Source: an uncultured Devosia sp. (GTDB taxonomy: Bacteria; Pseudomonadota; Alphaproteobacteria; Rhizobiales; Devosiaceae). Taken from it: a stretch of DNA of 5,341 nt. Location: the NCBI GenBank assembly GCA_946480655.1, contig CAMLKN010000178.1, forward strand, positions 1 to 5,341, read 5' to 3'. Below, one piece after another: positions 1-5,266 of the stretch. A model generated the notes under the pieces. The model made no database searches and was not told where the DNA came from. It was given only the letters and a program-made list of their open reading frames with translations. Made by a program: the position numbers and the translations under genes. Within the stretch, counting starts at the first letter, position 1, and each line of letters opens with the position of its first letter.

Positions 1-1
1 G

Positions 2-391
2 AATACCCAAGAGGGGTCCGGCACGGCTCGCGAGGCCTCCGGCGGTCAACCTCTCGCCAGTGATGGCGACATTGGAGACCTGAAACAAGGGACACAGTCC
101 GCCCCTCACATCTTCACCCATGCTGCCAAATTGCGCGAAGCCTACGAAGGCCAGATAGCACTCCTGGCGCCCAAGTTTGGCAAGCTGAGCATGGGAGAGG
201 CCGAGAACGCCCTACGTGCAGGGCGTGCCGCTGGCGTTTCGCCGATGATCCTGGCGCTGGACCTTCAGCACCCACTGGGCACAGTCAAGACCTGGCTCAA
301 CCGGCTGGGACTGACAAGCATCGAGCACATGAACCAGCTCAATGCCGCGCGCTCTGCCGAGGCGCAGGCGCGCAAGGCGGGTGAGGCATGA
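2..391 (+). CDS. C-terminal part of an unrecognised protein, HTH-like end (5' partial)
   Basis: I do not recognise this protein. The frame is open from base 2 to the TGA at 389-391, giving 129 visible residues with no ATG or GTG. A TTG at 131 could start an 86-aa protein, but no Shine-Dalgarno sequence precedes it. Every other junction in the window overlaps, so I prefer a gene entering from the left. The first 35 or so visible residues are rich in Gly, Ser, Thr, Gln and Asp, like a linker. The remainder is helical; the stretch SPMILALDLQHPLGTVKTWL followed by NRLGL resembles a helix-turn-helix with a GTVKTWL recognition helix, so DNA binding is possible but inferred. One caution: another frame is open from base 3 to a stop at 81-83, so a separate upstream gene ending there plus a TTG start is not excluded. 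The stop overlaps the next start (ATGA at 388). Confidence 0.6.
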   Translation, partial: NTQEGSGTAREASGGQPLASDGDIGDLKQGTQSAPHIFTHAAKLREAYEGQIALLAPKFGKLSMGEAENALRAGRAAGVSPMILALDLQHPLGTVKTWLNRLGLTSIEHMNQLNAARSAEAQARKAGEA

Positions 392-627
392 GGCGCGGCC
401 CGCAATATCACGCGCCGATCATTCATCCGCGCGCCCAGCTTGACCCTTCAGGCGATCATCGCCTGCTGGTCGAGACCGATGGCGGCCTGGTGATAGCCGA
501 CTATGACGCCGGCCAGGTGCAGCAGCTCGAGGAAGCCATCGCGCAGTTCAAGCGGCTGACCGTCCATGCCGATGGCGGGCCGGACTTTCACAATCGCAGA
601 TATGTGCCGATTGAGGTGGGACGATGA
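388..627 (+). CDS. hypothetical protein, 79 aa
   Basis: Unrecognised small protein. It starts at the ATG of an ATGA overlap with the preceding stop and ends in an ATGA overlap with the next gene. An AAGG at 374-377 sits 10 bases upstream as a modest ribosome site. The N-terminus is basic (MRRGPQYH). Residues 25-39 (RLLVETDGGLVIADY) look like a beta hairpin, residues 41-56 (AGQVQQLEEAIAQFKR) like an amphipathic helix, and the end is again charged and strand-like. There are no cysteines, signal peptide or membrane segment. It lies directly before the CtrA-like regulator and is probably co-translated with it. I assign no function. It is likely real because both ends fit the overlap pattern of the operon and the competing minus-strand frame has no such fit. 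Confidence 0.8.
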   Translation: MRRGPQYHAPIIHPRAQLDPSGDHRLLVETDGGLVIADYDAGQVQQLEEAIAQFKRLTVHADGGPDFHNRRYVPIEVGR

Positions 628-959
628 ACTGCTCTTGCCCAACCTGTGGCTCGGCCTTGCGTCCGGACAGCGAAATCCGCGTCGACCTGGAAGCGGGTAT
701 TGTCGTCGGCAATGGTCATGCCGCCGTGTTGACCAATGCCGAGCACGCCCTGTTCGAGGCCTTGTGGACCGCGCGCCCACGGACCCTCACCAAAGAGCAG
801 CTCCTGGCCGCCACGAGCGGCCTCGGATTCGATGATCGCGAACTCAAGATCGTCGACGTCTTCATCTGCAAAACCCGCAAGAAGCTCAAACCCCTCGGCC
901 TAGAAATCGGCACGGTCTGGGGCAGGGGCTATCGCATCGTCGGAGGGAACCAGACGTGA
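624..959 (+). CDS. CtrA-like winged-helix DNA-binding protein without receiver domain
   Basis: A 111-aa protein with an OmpR/PhoB-type winged helix at about residues 17-107. From family knowledge recalled without alignment, the best match is the C-terminal domain of CtrA: ELKIVDVFICKTRKKL (73-88) against ELKIIDVFICKLRKKL, and TVWGRGYRIV (97-106) against TVWGRGYVL. The upstream VDLEAG...VLTNAEHALFEAL and RTLTKEQLL also follow CtrA. CtrA has about 230 residues with an N-terminal phosphoacceptor receiver. That domain is absent here, replaced by a short Cys knuckle with C3, C5 and C8 (CSCPTCG). Too few ligands are visible for a full zinc ribbon unless the protein dimerises or uses a His. A GAGG at 613-616, 7 bases before the ATG, supports the start. 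Inferred role: a phosphorylation-independent regulator acting on CtrA-type sites in the host or phage genome, or a competitor of CtrA. Less likely, it is a generic phage winged-helix regulator with different targets. Confidence 0.88.
   Translation: MNCSCPTCGSALRPDSEIRVDLEAGIVVGNGHAAVLTNAEHALFEALWTARPRTLTKEQLLAATSGLGFDDRELKIVDVFICKTRKKLKPLGLEIGTVWGRGYRIVGGNQT
942..946 (+). promoter_or_regulatory. ribosome binding site supporting the GTG start at 956
   Basis: GGAGG ends 9 bases before the GTG at 956. It lies inside the coding region of the CtrA-like gene and supports the GTG as the start of the following ParB-N-like gene, in a GTGA start/stop overlap. Confidence 0.75.
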
Positions 960-1756
960 GTGAAATCAGGACGAGCATTGGCCAGAGGCCGAAGCTGGAT
1001 TGGGTCGATTGCGACCTGATCGACGTTGACCATAACTATCAGCGCGATGTGGACGGCCGCAGTGTCGAGAAGATCCTGGCCAATTTCCGCTGGGACCATT
1101 TCGGGGCCATTGTACTTGCGCAAAAGCCGGACGGGCGCTTCAACGTGACCGACGGGCAGCACCGGGTGAAGGCCGCGCAGCTGCACCCGCAAGTGACCCA
1201 TGTTCCCGCGCTGATCATCGCGCTCGAGGGTACTGCCGGCGAGGCAGAAAACTTCCTGGTCATCAACCGGGCCCGTCGGGCCGTTTCCACCATTGAAATC
1301 TATTGGGCGGGGCTTGCCTCCGAAGATCCGCACACCCTGCAGGTGAAGGCGGTTCTGGACCGGGCTGGGTGCGAAGTTTGCGCAGCAGCCGGCGAGTATC
1401 GCCCCGGGCACACTATGGCCGTCACCGCCGTGGGGCGCGCCATTACCCGGTATGGCGAGAGTGCTACCGTCGACGCACTCAAGACCATCCGCGCCGCCTG
1501 GCCAAAGGATGCCAAGTCGCTGCGTGGCAGCTTGATCACTGCGCTGGCGCGTATCTTTCGGGCCAGCGACAAGATCGATCACGACCGCCTGGTCAAAGTG
1601 CTTTCGCCCAAGAGTTTCGTGGAGCTGACAGCGCATGCCGAGGCATTCCGCAAGCTGTCAGGTGGTTCCGCCGACACAGTTTTGGCCCGGACGATCACCG
1701 AGCTCTACAATAAGGGGCTCTCCTCCAACATTATCTATTTTGGGGAGGCGGCATGA
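956..1756 (+). CDS. ParB N-terminal-like / DGQHR-type protein, 266 aa
   Basis: The N-terminal third looks like a ParB/Srx-fold domain. It has a YQR segment at 28-30 (DHNYQRDV), a helix SVEKILANF at 36-44, strands around 51-65, and the signature VTDGQHRVKAAQ at 64-75. It then has FLVINRARRAVS at 100-111. That combination (DGQHR, then F-x-x-IN before a basic patch) recalls both phage DUF6551-type proteins and the DGQHR domain seen in DndB-like proteins. In canonical ParB the corresponding box is GERR or GEHR and binds CTP. Whether DGQHR does so here is unknown. Residues 115-266 are mostly helical with no motif I know. The start is a GTG with a good GGAGG and a GTGA overlap with the preceding stop. 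An internal ATG choice would cut into the fold. Probable role: DNA or nucleotide binding together with the ParB protein encoded next. I am confident of the fold class, less so of the family name. Confidence 0.82.
   Translation: MSEIRTSIGQRPKLDWVDCDLIDVDHNYQRDVDGRSVEKILANFRWDHFGAIVLAQKPDGRFNVTDGQHRVKAAQLHPQVTHVPALIIALEGTAGEAENFLVINRARRAVSTIEIYWAGLASEDPHTLQVKAVLDRAGCEVCAAAGEYRPGHTMAVTAVGRAITRYGESATVDALKTIRAAWPKDAKSLRGSLITALARIFRASDKIDHDRLVKVLSPKSFVELTAHAEAFRKLSGGSADTVLARTITELYNKGLSSNIIYFGEAA
1744..1748 (+). promoter_or_regulatory. ribosome binding site before two adjacent ATG codons
   Basis: GGAGG lies 4 bases before the ATG at 1753 and 7 bases before an in-frame ATG at 1756. The spacing favours initiation at 1756, which would make the ParB-like protein 598 instead of 599 residues. 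Confidence 0.7.
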
Positions 1757-3552
1757 TGGCTAAGCCCAAGACCTCGGCCGCCCCGCAGGCCGTCAGTAAG
1801 ACCATTGCGTTGCACGAGCTGCGCGCCGGCGACTCCATCAATGCCCGGCGCAGCGGCCGCGACAGCGCCCTGGACGAACTCAAGGCGTCGATCCTGGCGC
1901 ATGGGGTTGTTCAGTCGCTGCGGGTGCGCATCGTCGATGACGCCTTTTACGAAGTGGTCGCCGGCAATCGTCGGTTGATGGCCCTGCAGGCGTTGCAGTC
2001 CGATGGCAAGATCGATGGCAATTATCCCGTTCCTGTCATTGTCGACATGATCGACGACGCCCGGGCGCATGAGCTCAGCATCGTCGAGAATGTCGAGCGC
2101 GTGCCGGTCTCGCCGGTCGATGAAGTGCGGGCCTATGGTCGACTCTTCGAGGATGGGCTTGATGCCAAGGGGATTGCCCTGCGTTTCGGCGTGCCGACCA
2201 CGCGGGTGCAACAGCGGCTAAAGCTCGCCGCCTTGCATCCGCAAGTCCTGGACGCGCTCGATGCCGGCGAGATCAATTTCGATACTGCTCAAGCCTTCAC
2301 TGTTGCTGAGCCGGGCAGGCAGATCGAGGTTTTCAAGGCGCTAAAGGCCTCGCGGTCCCTCTACGCCTATAGCGTGCGACGGGAGATCACCGAACATTAC
2401 CTGCGCAGCGACAGCGGATTGGCCAAGCTGATCGGCAAGGACGCTTACCTCGCTGCCGGCGGCGAAGTCGTCGCGGATCTCTTCGAAAGCCATGCCTACT
2501 GGACCAGCCGCGAGATCATCACCCAGTTGGTTGAGGCGAAATGGGCCGACCAGATTGGCGAGTGGCTCGCCGAGGGATGGGGTTGGGCCAAACCTGCAGG
2601 AGATGTGCCGGATCTCTGGGGGCGCGACCGACTCTATCCAGAGCAAGTTCATCCGAGCGATGAGGATCAGTCGCGCCTTGAAGCGATTGAGGGCGAACTG
2701 GATGCCCTCGGCGATGAAGGCGTGATGGCGGACGATCCGCGTGCGGCCAAGCTTATCGCCGAGCGGGATGAAATCGAGGCGCGCAACCAGCCGGTCTATC
2801 CACCGGAAAAGCGTGGCGCCTTTGGCGTCGTCTACTACCCCGAAGATGGCCGGGCCATGTTTGGCATTGGCGGACCGCGCAAGGCCGACAAGGGTTCGAC
2901 CGTCAAGGCAGCGCTCCCGCCTGAGGATCCTGCGGCTGTCGGGCCGACGATCTCTGAATATCTCTCGAGCGCGCTTTCCGATTCCATTCGTACCGAAGTG
3001 GCGGCGGACCCCGACCTGGCATTGCCGCTTCTGGCTGCCTGCATGGCCGTTGGGCAGGGCGGCGGACACTTGCCGGCGCATTTGAGCGTGGGACATGCCA
3101 CCGATCCTTCGCGAGACGGCAAGCAGGGCCTCTTGGAAGCGTTCCGGTATTTCGACGAGATGCCCGACGAAGAGTTGTTGGGTGCGATCGCCCGCATGTT
3201 TGCCAACACCCTGGATGTCCGGGACAGTTTCCTCGACCCCAAATGGCGGTACTCCTCAAACTCCGAGGAAGGGCGGCGGGCGCTGGTGGCGCAACTGGTA
3301 GAGATCGTCGAACCACGCGACTTCCCCGAATTTGAAGCGGCCACCTATTTCGATGGGGTCAAGAAGCCCCTCATCGCGGCGGCCTTCAAGGAAATCACCG
3401 GCGAGACCATCAAGGACGGCAAGAAGGCAGATATGGCGGCCACGACCGCCAAGCTGGCTGTCGAGCATGGTTGGCTGCCGATCGCGCTGCGCAATGTCAG
3501 CTATGACGGGCCGGGGTCGGACGCGGCTGCCGTCCAGGAGGCAGCGGAATGA
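1753..3552 (+). CDS. ParB/RepB/Spo0J-family protein with long C-terminal extension
   Basis: A 599-aa protein with a clear ParB core. Residues 28-80 hold the ParB N-terminal pattern: SINARR, the helix ELKASILAHGVVQSLRVR (42-59), YEVVAGNRR (66-74, the CTP-binding GERR-type box) and LMALQAL. ENVERVPVSPVDEVRAY at 112-128 matches the ENxxR box, and 136-161 (IALRFGVPTTRVQQRLKLAAL) is the ParB helix-turn-helix. Chromosomal ParB proteins have about 300 residues. The remaining 400 or so here follow extended ParB proteins of alphaproteobacterial plasmids and integrated elements, with LAEGWGWAK at 272-280, YPEQVHPSDED at 295-305 and a Glu-rich coiled-coil-like helix at 306-343. A Gly-rich stretch VGQGGGHLP lies at 433-441. 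No parA or obvious parS palindrome is in the window, so the role may be gene regulation or replication rather than segregation. The start could be 1753 or 1756. The stop overlaps the next ATG. Confidence 0.92.
   Translation: MMAKPKTSAAPQAVSKTIALHELRAGDSINARRSGRDSALDELKASILAHGVVQSLRVRIVDDAFYEVVAGNRRLMALQALQSDGKIDGNYPVPVIVDMIDDARAHELSIVENVERVPVSPVDEVRAYGRLFEDGLDAKGIALRFGVPTTRVQQRLKLAALHPQVLDALDAGEINFDTAQAFTVAEPGRQIEVFKALKASRSLYAYSVRREITEHYLRSDSGLAKLIGKDAYLAAGGEVVADLFESHAYWTSREIITQLVEAKWADQIGEWLAEGWGWAKPAGDVPDLWGRDRLYPEQVHPSDEDQSRLEAIEGELDALGDEGVMADDPRAAKLIAERDEIEARNQPVYPPEKRGAFGVVYYPEDGRAMFGIGGPRKADKGSTVKAALPPEDPAAVGPTISEYLSSALSDSIRTEVAADPDLALPLLAACMAVGQGGGHLPAHLSVGHATDPSRDGKQGLLEAFRYFDEMPDEELLGAIARMFANTLDVRDSFLDPKWRYSSNSEEGRRALVAQLVEIVEPRDFPEFEAATYFDGVKKPLIAAAFKEITGETIKDGKKADMAATTAKLAVEHGWLPIALRNVSYDGPGSDAAAVQEAAE
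3536..3541 (+). promoter_or_regulatory. strong ribosome binding site for the zinc-ribbon gene
   Basis: AGGAGG, the best Shine-Dalgarno match I found in the window, lies 7 bases before the ATG at 3549. It sits within the last codons of the ParB-like gene and fixes the start of the NrdJ-tail-like gene. Confidence 0.8.
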
Positions 3553-3929
3553 CCGACCTCGCAACCCTCACGCGCCGTTGCCACGATACCGGCTTCGAGC
3601 AGGGCTCGATGGCCGCCTGCAATGCCATTCTCGCCTGGCTCAATGGCCACGGTCATGCTGCCGTCGCCAGTGACCTGCTGATCGCGTGGGATGCCGGGCA
3701 GGTGGCGGACGTGGTTGCGCCCGCGCCCATCCCGGCGCCGCCGCCTGCGGTGCTGCTGGCCTCGGAAGCCATTCCCGTCTCGCTGCCGCTGCCGGCGCTG
3801 AGCCGGGAGGTGGCGCGTGGCGCCGGGTATGTCGGAGATCCCTGCAGCTTCTGCCAATCCATGCAGGTCAAGCGCAATGGATCCTGCCTTGTCTGCGAAA
3901 GCTGCGGCCAGACCACGGGGTGTTCGTGA
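3549..3929 (+). CDS. small protein with NrdJ-type C-terminal zinc ribbon, 126 aa
   Basis: Residues 93-126 closely resemble the extreme C-terminus of adenosylcobalamin-dependent (class II) ribonucleotide reductase NrdJ. The cysteines are C99-x2-C102-x10-C113-x2-C116-x2-C119-x5-C125-S, the same spacing and the same TTGCS ending I recall for NrdJ tails. The core VKRNGSCLVCESCG parallels LVRNGTCLKCDTCG, and GYVGDPC before it parallels GYTGDAC. In NrdJ this tail binds zinc and takes part in re-reducing the active-site disulfide through thioredoxin. Here no catalytic reductase domain is present. The first 55 residues form an unrecognised helical segment (C11 and C24 are isolated), joined by a Pro/Ala-rich linker at about 56-83 (APAPIPAPPPAV). 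The start is fixed by AGGAGG 7 bases upstream and the ATGA overlap at 3549. Inferred role: interaction with host NrdJ or thioredoxin, or a captured domain used as a plain zinc ribbon. Confidence 0.88.
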   Translation: MTDLATLTRRCHDTGFEQGSMAACNAILAWLNGHGHAAVASDLLIAWDAGQVADVVAPAPIPAPPPAVLLASEAIPVSLPLPALSREVARGAGYVGDPCSFCQSMQVKRNGSCLVCESCGQTTGCS

Positions 3930-4414
3930 TGGCCTACCGCAGCGATCGATCCATTATCGAATCCCTCCTTCCCATCCGCCTTTTGCTGAGCGTGGTGCAT
4001 TTCGGGGTGGCCGATCCCTCCTCGGCCGAGGCGCAGCAGCTGACGGCATGGCTCAAGGCGGCCGAGGCGGAGCAGCTGAGCGGCAAGCCTGACGCCGACG
4101 TGCGTCGGCTCGCCCGGCGCTCCTGGTCGGTCTATGACCGGATCATGGCGCCCTTCATGCGGGACGAGACGAGCTGCGCCAAGTTTGGCCTCATCGTCTT
4201 TTACCTGCTCGCCGAGCTCGAAGCGCAGCAGATCTATCTTTTCACCCCCGGTTCCCCCTTCGACCAGGCGCAGCAGGCGATCTATGGGCTCGATGGCACG
4301 GTGGTCGAGATGGCCAATATCGACGCTGTTGACGCCTCGGCCCAGAAGCAGGCCCGGCGCCTGCTGCGCGTGCTGCAGGACGAGGGCTATTTCAGGGAGG
4401 CGGTGGCGGCATGA
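3929..4414 (+). CDS. hypothetical protein, 161 aa
   Basis: Unrecognised soluble, mostly alpha-helical protein. I chose the ATG at 3929, whose first base is the last base of the preceding TGA (TGATG). A GTG at 3926 would add one residue and give a GTGA overlap. The frame is open upstream to 3686, but that part is a shadow of the zinc-ribbon gene and Gly/Ala/Arg-rich. Helices appear at about 8-22 (hydrophobic, ESLLPIRLLLSVV), 32-50, 56-72, 84-103 (KFGLIVFYLLAELEAQQIYL, amphipathic, too short and charged at its ends to call a membrane span) and 136-160. Residues 33-37 and 45-49 repeat as AEAQQ and AEAEQ, from a near-perfect DNA repeat. There is a single cysteine, C83. The ribosome site is weak (GGGG at 3917-3920), so coupling to the upstream gene is likely. 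No function is assigned. Confidence 0.82.
   Translation: MAYRSDRSIIESLLPIRLLLSVVHFGVADPSSAEAQQLTAWLKAAEAEQLSGKPDADVRRLARRSWSVYDRIMAPFMRDETSCAKFGLIVFYLLAELEAQQIYLFTPGSPFDQAQQAIYGLDGTVVEMANIDAVDASAQKQARRLLRVLQDEGYFREAVAA
4023..4079 (+). repeat. two near-identical 21-base direct repeats, 36-base period
   Basis: Bases 4023-4043 and 4059-4079 match at 20 of 21 positions (C against G at 4034/4070). The period is 36 bases, so the repeat is in frame and encodes AEAQQL and AEAEQL in the 161-aa protein. It may be a local duplication or chance in an Ala/Glu-rich helix. Confidence 0.75.
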
Positions 4415-4590
4415 TTGGCATGATCCGAAACTGGTTCCGGCAGCGTCGCCTGCGGCGGCAACTGGCACAGATGGCGCCCCGGCCCTTCATCGATAGCAAG
4501 GAAGCCATGGAAGCGCGCCGGGTAATCCCCGGTGAGACGCGGGAACAGGCGCGGGCGCGGCTGGCGAGATTCAGGCGCACCGATGGTTGA
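4411..4590 (+). CDS. Arg-rich small basic protein, 59 aa
   Basis: A short gene starting MIGMIRNWFRQRRLRRQL and ending RARLARFRRTDG. It contains 15 Arg and 1 Lys against 6 acidic residues, a net charge near +10. The ATG at 4411 forms an ATGA overlap with the preceding stop, and GGGAGG at 4395-4400 lies 10 bases upstream. Its own stop overlaps the next ATG by 8 bases, so both ends fit the operon pattern. An in-frame ATG at 4420 could start it three residues later. An N-terminal amphipathic basic helix (W8, F9) and a second helix at about 42-56 would suit nucleic-acid or membrane-surface binding, but no family is recognised. Without it, 4415-4582 would be the only gap in the operon, which supports it as a real gene. 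Confidence 0.72.
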   Translation: MIGMIRNWFRQRRLRRQLAQMAPRPFIDSKEAMEARRVIPGETREQARARLARFRRTDG

Positions 4591-4777
4591 GACGTTGTCC
4601 GGCAGGTTGATCCTGCACGCCAAAAATGCCGAGCAGATGCGGGAGCGGTACCGCTATCGCGGCAATGCAAAGTACCCGAGGCCGTTCCCTAGCCCCTACT
4701 GGAAGCATTTCGACGATCTGGCCCGCGATCTGCGTGAAGCGGCCAAGATCGTAGATAACACCGAGGGGTCGGCATGA
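4583..4777 (+). CDS. hypothetical protein, 64 aa
   Basis: Unrecognised. I chose the ATG at 4583 (MVETLSGRLILHAKNAEQ), 8 bases before the end of the preceding gene, with AGG at 4573-4575 seven bases upstream. The frame also offers a GTG at 4532, but the extra 17 residues are mainly Arg/Gly and are a shadow of the upstream gene. The middle is rich in Arg, Tyr and Pro (RYRYRGNAKYPRPFPSPYW at 22-40), followed by an acidic-basic helix (FDDLARDLREAAKIV, 43-57). It has no cysteines or membrane segment. It ends in an ATGA overlap with the Lar-like gene. The aromatic and basic centre could bind nucleic acid, but that is a guess from composition. Confidence 0.72.
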   Translation: MVETLSGRLILHAKNAEQMRERYRYRGNAKYPRPFPSPYWKHFDDLARDLREAAKIVDNTEGSA

Positions 4778-5007
4778 GCGGCATAGATTTGATCGCGCCC
4801 TGTCCGTTTTGTGGCGGCCACGAGGCGGAGATCGTTGAGTGCGAGTTTACCCCGCAGGATGCGATTGAAGAGGGGTGGGACCAGACAGACTTCTTTTTTG
4901 TCGCGTGCCCGTGCGGCGCTCAACATGGCGACTATCCAGGCCATTTGACGCCAGCATTGGCAATAGCCGCGTGGAACGGCAGGCGCCAGGCGGTGCAGCA
5001 TGGCTAG
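4774..5007 (+). CDS. Lar-like restriction alleviation family protein, 77 aa
   Basis: The sequence shows the hallmark pattern of the Lar family: an N-terminal CPFCGG knuckle (C10, C13), a second pair CPCG (C45, C47), then GHLTPALAIAAWNGR ending in the typical AxxAWNxR helix (W67, N68, R70). These make a small zinc-ribbon protein of usual family length. The namesake Lar of the Rac prophage eases host type I restriction, reportedly by favouring modification over cleavage. Many phage homologues carry the name by similarity only. One odd point is the second pair, C-x-C rather than the usual C-x2-C, with a long acidic insertion between the pairs (EFTPQDAIEEGWDQTD, 24-39). The ATG at 4774 overlaps the preceding stop (ATGA), with GAGG at 4763-4766. 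The fold is secure; the anti-restriction role here is inference. Confidence 0.82.
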   Translation: MSGIDLIAPCPFCGGHEAEIVECEFTPQDAIEEGWDQTDFFFVACPCGAQHGDYPGHLTPALAIAAWNGRRQAVQHG

Positions 5008-5266
5008 GCTCGGGAAGCGGCAGGCTGAATTTCTTGCGACGATGGCCAATGTCGGTTGTGCGCTGGTCGTGCCCAACGAGCTTTCGCGCGCCCTGGTCAA
5101 ACGCGGCCTGATGGAGCCGACCGGCGACCAGCCTGGTAGTGAAGACGCGTTCATTGTCGTCAACGCCGACGGGTACCGCGCTCTGGCAGATGCCATTGAT
5201 GCCGGGCAGATTCGTCATCGCCCCGACTGGGCGGCTATCCGCGCCAAGAAGGCGGGCCCCGCATGA
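5000..5266 (+). CDS. possible winged-helix-like phage protein, 88 aa
   Basis: The ATG lies 8 bases inside the preceding Lar-like gene and the stop forms an ATGA overlap with the next gene. Residues 5-25 (GKRQAEFLATMANVGCALVV) form a helix and turn. PNELSRALVKRGLMEPTG (25-42) looks like a recognition helix leading into a wing, AFIVVNADGYRALADAI (50-66) resembles the strand plus final helix of a small winged helix, and the tail is basic (RHRPDWAAIRAKKAG). The pattern RQ-x2-FL...VP-x3-SR-x-LV-x-RGL is familiar from short uncharacterised proteins of alphaproteobacterial prophages, but I cannot name a family. The ribosome site is weak, so translation is probably coupled. DNA binding is inferred from the predicted shape only. 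Confidence 0.78.
   Translation: MARLGKRQAEFLATMANVGCALVVPNELSRALVKRGLMEPTGDQPGSEDAFIVVNADGYRALADAIDAGQIRHRPDWAAIRAKKAGPA

Noticed and set aside
2..391. GcrA-like protein, from the similarity of KTWLNRLGL to the GcrA HTH
   Set aside because: Only a few residues agree and the typical GcrA N-terminal WT-x-ER segment is absent, so the resemblance is too weak.
929..1636. Minus-strand open frame of 235 codons
   Set aside because: It lies opposite the ParB-N-like gene, shows no recognisable motif or ribosome site, and is explained by the low stop-codon density of high-GC DNA.
956..3552. A parS site or CtrA box within the operon
   Set aside because: I found no long palindrome resembling parS and no TTAA-N7-TTAA by eye. 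Single half-sites in GC-rich coding DNA are not evidence.
3686..3928. Upstream extension of the 161-aa gene to a start at 3686
   Set aside because: It would overlap the zinc-ribbon gene by more than 240 bases and encode Gly/Ala/Arg-rich sequence. The ATG at 3929 fits the junction pattern.
3653..4468. Minus-strand open frame of 271 codons
   Set aside because: It spans the complement of two well-supported genes and is rich in Arg, His, Pro and Gly without domain features, as expected of a shadow frame.
4532..4582. GTG at 4532 as start of the 64-aa gene
   Set aside because: The added residues are Arg/Gly-rich and duplicate coding of the 59-aa gene. The ATG at 4583 gives the short overlap seen elsewhere.
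388..5266. Recurrent DAGQV, DAGQI or DAGEI motif in four of the proteins
   Set aside because: The motif is short, lies in unrelated contexts and uses common residues. It is probably chance, with no matching flanking sequence.
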